Source: Azospirillum canadense (GTDB taxonomy: Bacteria; Pseudomonadota; Alphaproteobacteria; Azospirillales; Azospirillaceae). From it: 64,000 bases of DNA. The notes beneath the pieces are model-generated. The model had not been told where the DNA came from and searched no databases. It saw only the letters and a program-made list of their open reading frames with translations. Below, piece by piece: positions 62,287-64,000 of this stretch. The translations under genes and the position numbers were made by a program. The stretch lies in contig NZ_JAOQNG010000001.1 of assembly GCF_025961225.1 (NCBI RefSeq), forward strand, positions 2,576,001 to 2,640,000. Reading direction: 5' to 3'. Every line of letters begins with the position of its first letter. The stretch's first letter is position 1.

Positions 62287-63823
62287 GGGAAGCCTCCTGC
62301 GTGGATGCCGGCGGCGTGTCGGCGCGGATCAGCGTGGCCGGCACGCCGAAGGCTTCGCCCAGCCAGCGCGCGGTGGCCGCCGCGTCCACCGTGGCCATCG
62401 CCTCGGAGCCGAGTTGCTGCGCCGTCTCCAGCCAGTGCAGCGTCGCCTGCACGTCGCGCTGCGCCTGCGCCTGGGCAAGCGGGGAGCGCTGCTGCAGGGC
62501 GACGATGCGCCCGTCCACCGCCAGATCCGGGATCTCGCCGCGCCGGCGCAGGATGGCGACGGCGCGCAGCAGCAGTGGGTTCAGCAGCTCCGCCTGCAAC
62601 CGCCCGAAGGTCGCGCCGAGCAGCCGTGCCATCTCCGACGAGCGCTCCAGCACCTCCGTCGCGGTCATGCGTGGTTGGTCGAGCGGGGCCAGCCGGTCGG
62701 TCAGCAGCGCATGGCGGATGCGGGCGCGCAGATCGTCCAGCACCAGCTGCGACACGTCGAACCGGCCGGGGTTGGCCAGCGGGGTCAGCCCGGCGGAACC
62801 CACCGCCTTCGGGATGATCGTCCCCGGCATCAGCCGGATCGTCGCCGGGTTCAGCACCCCGTCGTCGTCCGCCTGCCAGATGCCGGTGACGGCGACCGAG
62901 GCGTTCTTCAGGACCAGCTCGACCACCTTGTTGGCCGTCTTGATGTCCGGCAGCGCCTTCATCACCGGCGACCGGCCATAAGTCTCGCCGGGCGCCTTCA
63001 GCCAGCGGAAGTTGATGAAAGGCGACTGGGCGAACCGCCCCTCGGCCAGCCGGCGGGGCTCGGCCAGCCCGCTGTCCAGCACCACGCTCCAACGGTAGGC
63101 GAGCCCGTCGGGCAGCACGGCCTCGACCAGCGGGAAGCGGCTGTCGGGCTCATCCGCGCCGCGCTTGCGCACCTCGTCCGGCAGATCGGCGCCGGGGAAG
63201 CGGCGTTCCAGCTGGGCCAGCGTCGGTTCGCTGCGGCGGTAGGTGCCGTCCAGCCGGCCGTCCGCCCCCTCCTCCAGCACCACCTCGGCCAACGGCACGG
63301 CAGTGAAGCGCAGGCTAGTGGGGGCGCCGGGTGCGGCTTCCTCCATCAGCAGGGAGGCAGTGCCGACGGTGACGAGGTCGAGGAAGGCTTGGTGGATCTC
63401 CACCGCGAAGTTGGAGCGGTCCAGGTGCGCCTGGACGATGCCGGCCGCGCGGTCGAGCATCGGGGCAACGCGGTCGCGCTCCGCATCCGACAGGGTCGGG
63501 CCGGGCACCAACCCGAACCAGCGCGACCAGGGCGGGGTCAGCTCCGCCAGCAGGCTGGAGGCCAGCTGCTCCACCGCGTCCGGCGCGGTGCCGTCGAACA
63601 GCCGGTCGACCCGCCGTTCGCCGGGCGTGCCGGTGCCGCGGAAAGGCTGCCCGTTCGGCAGCGCGTGGTCGTAGCAGTCCTGCCAGTGGCTTTCCCACAC
63701 CGACCGGCGCTCCCGCGCCGCGCGGTAGCGGTCCAGCAGGGCCTGCGCCTCGGTCTCCGCCTTTGCCGCGGTCGTCCCGCCGGGAGCCCCCGTCGGCCGG
63801 GCCATGGTGATGGAATCGCTCAT
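62279..63823 (-). CDS. phage portal protein (podovirus head-tail connector)
   Basis: 514 aa. ALLDRYRAARERRSVWESHWQDCYDHALPN (in part), RRVDRLFDGTAPDAVEQLASSLLAELTPPWSRWF and a C-terminal helical part with MTATEVLERSSEMARLLGATFGRLQAEL are the marks of the podovirus head-to-tail connector family. It forms the dodecameric ring through which DNA enters. ATG 63823 follows the upstream stop by four bases. Confidence 0.9.
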   Translation of the reverse strand: MSDSITMARPTGAPGGTTAAKAETEAQALLDRYRAARERRSVWESHWQDCYDHALPNGQPFRGTGTPGERRVDRLFDGTAPDAVEQLASSLLAELTPPWSRWFGLVPGPTLSDAERDRVAPMLDRAAGIVQAHLDRSNFAVEIHQAFLDLVTVGTASLLMEEAAPGAPTSLRFTAVPLAEVVLEEGADGRLDGTYRRSEPTLAQLERRFPGADLPDEVRKRGADEPDSRFPLVEAVLPDGLAYRWSVVLDSGLAEPRRLAEGRFAQSPFINFRWLKAPGETYGRSPVMKALPDIKTANKVVELVLKNASVAVTGIWQADDDGVLNPATIRLMPGTIIPKAVGSAGLTPLANPGRFDVSQLVLDDLRARIRHALLTDRLAPLDQPRMTATEVLERSSEMARLLGATFGRLQAELLNPLLLRAVAILRRRGEIPDLAVDGRIVALQQRSPLAQAQAQRDVQATLHWLETAQQLGSEAMATVDAAATARWLGEAFGVPATLIRADTPPASTQEASHA

Positions 63824-63827
63824 GCGC

Positions 63828-64000
63828 TCATTCCCCCAGCAGGCGCTTGCGCAGCGGCTGCAGCGTGTTGGTGTCGAGCACGCCGCGCCAGGAGGTCTGC
63901 ACCGTTCCGATCAGGCTGCGCGCGCGCCGTTGCAGCAGTTCCTCCGCGGCCTTCGCCGTGTCCTGCTCGGCCGGAGTCGCGGCGGGGGGCGCGGGGGGCG
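63828..64000 (-). CDS. phage protein upstream of portal, C-terminal part
   Basis: Only the last 56 codons are in the window; the gene enters from the right edge. It ends SLIGTVQTSWRGVLDTNTLQPLRKRLLGE (in part), with an Ala/Pro-rich start and a helix EQDTAKAAEELLQRRARS. Short proteins with the SWRGVL...LLGE ending occur in the virion regions of related phages. No function known. Confidence 0.55.
   Translation of the reverse strand, partial: PPAPPAATPAEQDTAKAAEELLQRRARSLIGTVQTSWRGVLDTNTLQPLRKRLLGE

Noticed and set aside
49519..64000. Gene transfer agent cluster
   Set aside because: GTA clusters of alphaproteobacteria have siphovirus-type tail, tape-measure and HK97 protease genes; here the proteins are podovirus-type (connector, adaptor, nozzle, T7-like fibre).

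Overview
The window looks like a chromosomal segment of a high-GC alphaproteobacterium of the Azospirillum/Rhodospirillales type. The evidence is the uniformly GC-rich codon use, a C4-pathway 5-aminolevulinate synthase (hemA), an alphaproteobacterial LexA box (GTTC-N7-GTTC) in front of imuA, a VtlR/LsrB-type LysR regulator, a bacterial Tim44-domain protein, and families of GC-rich intergenic repeats. The genus is an inference; no rRNA or tRNA gene is present to confirm it.

Region 1 (1-16.7 kb): a partial DTW-domain tRNA modification gene, a solitary SOS-controlled imuA, a Tim44-like membrane protein, nhaA, hemN behind an FNR/FixK-type box, a nu-class-like GST, an M20 amidohydrolase, a PrcB-like lipoprotein, an oligopeptide-type ABC importer (binding protein and two permeases, no ATPase), a crotonase-fold protein without the usual catalytic glutamates, and a DHA2 MFS exporter.

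Region 2 (16.7-31 kb): a VtlR/LsrB-like regulator followed by a strong AbcR/alpha-r15-type sRNA candidate, a lipoprotein, a universal stress protein, a PAS/GGDEF/EAL protein, a class III aminotransferase, hemA (with the same TTGAC-N4-GTCAA box as hemN), a PadR-like regulator, an HPt-pseudoreceiver protein, an SDR, a ChaN-PDZ protein and a NUDIX hydrolase. Several intergenic repeats of three types lie here.

Region 3 (31-49.5 kb): housekeeping genes rmuC, cspA, def-fmt-truA, an unusual lipoprotein-LivH fusion, leuC with a readable promoter/operator, two small zinc-ribbon membrane proteins, a DMT exporter, a bifunctional penicillin-binding protein, thrS-infC (infC apparently starting at ATA), a TipF-like degenerate EAL protein and pyrD with a DUF952 gene.

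Region 4 (49.5-64 kb, continuing beyond the right edge): a podovirus virion module, all on the minus strand, in the order portal, Bbp19-like, scaffold, [GGDEF-EAL], major capsid, small virion protein, tail tubular A-like, tail tubular B-like, internal virion-like, tail fibre, large terminase, membrane-anchored coiled-coil lysis protein, SleB-type hydrolase. The most unusual element of the window is the 780-aa membrane-bound sensor with an intact EAL domain that sits between scaffold and capsid genes, with its own AT-rich upstream region and its own strong terminator: a candidate cyclic-di-GMP moron carried by a prophage.

Together with the proteins at 20352 and 46328, the window holds three EAL-family proteins. 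Two of them have intact EAL signatures with degenerate GGDEF motifs; the third has a degenerate EAL domain.
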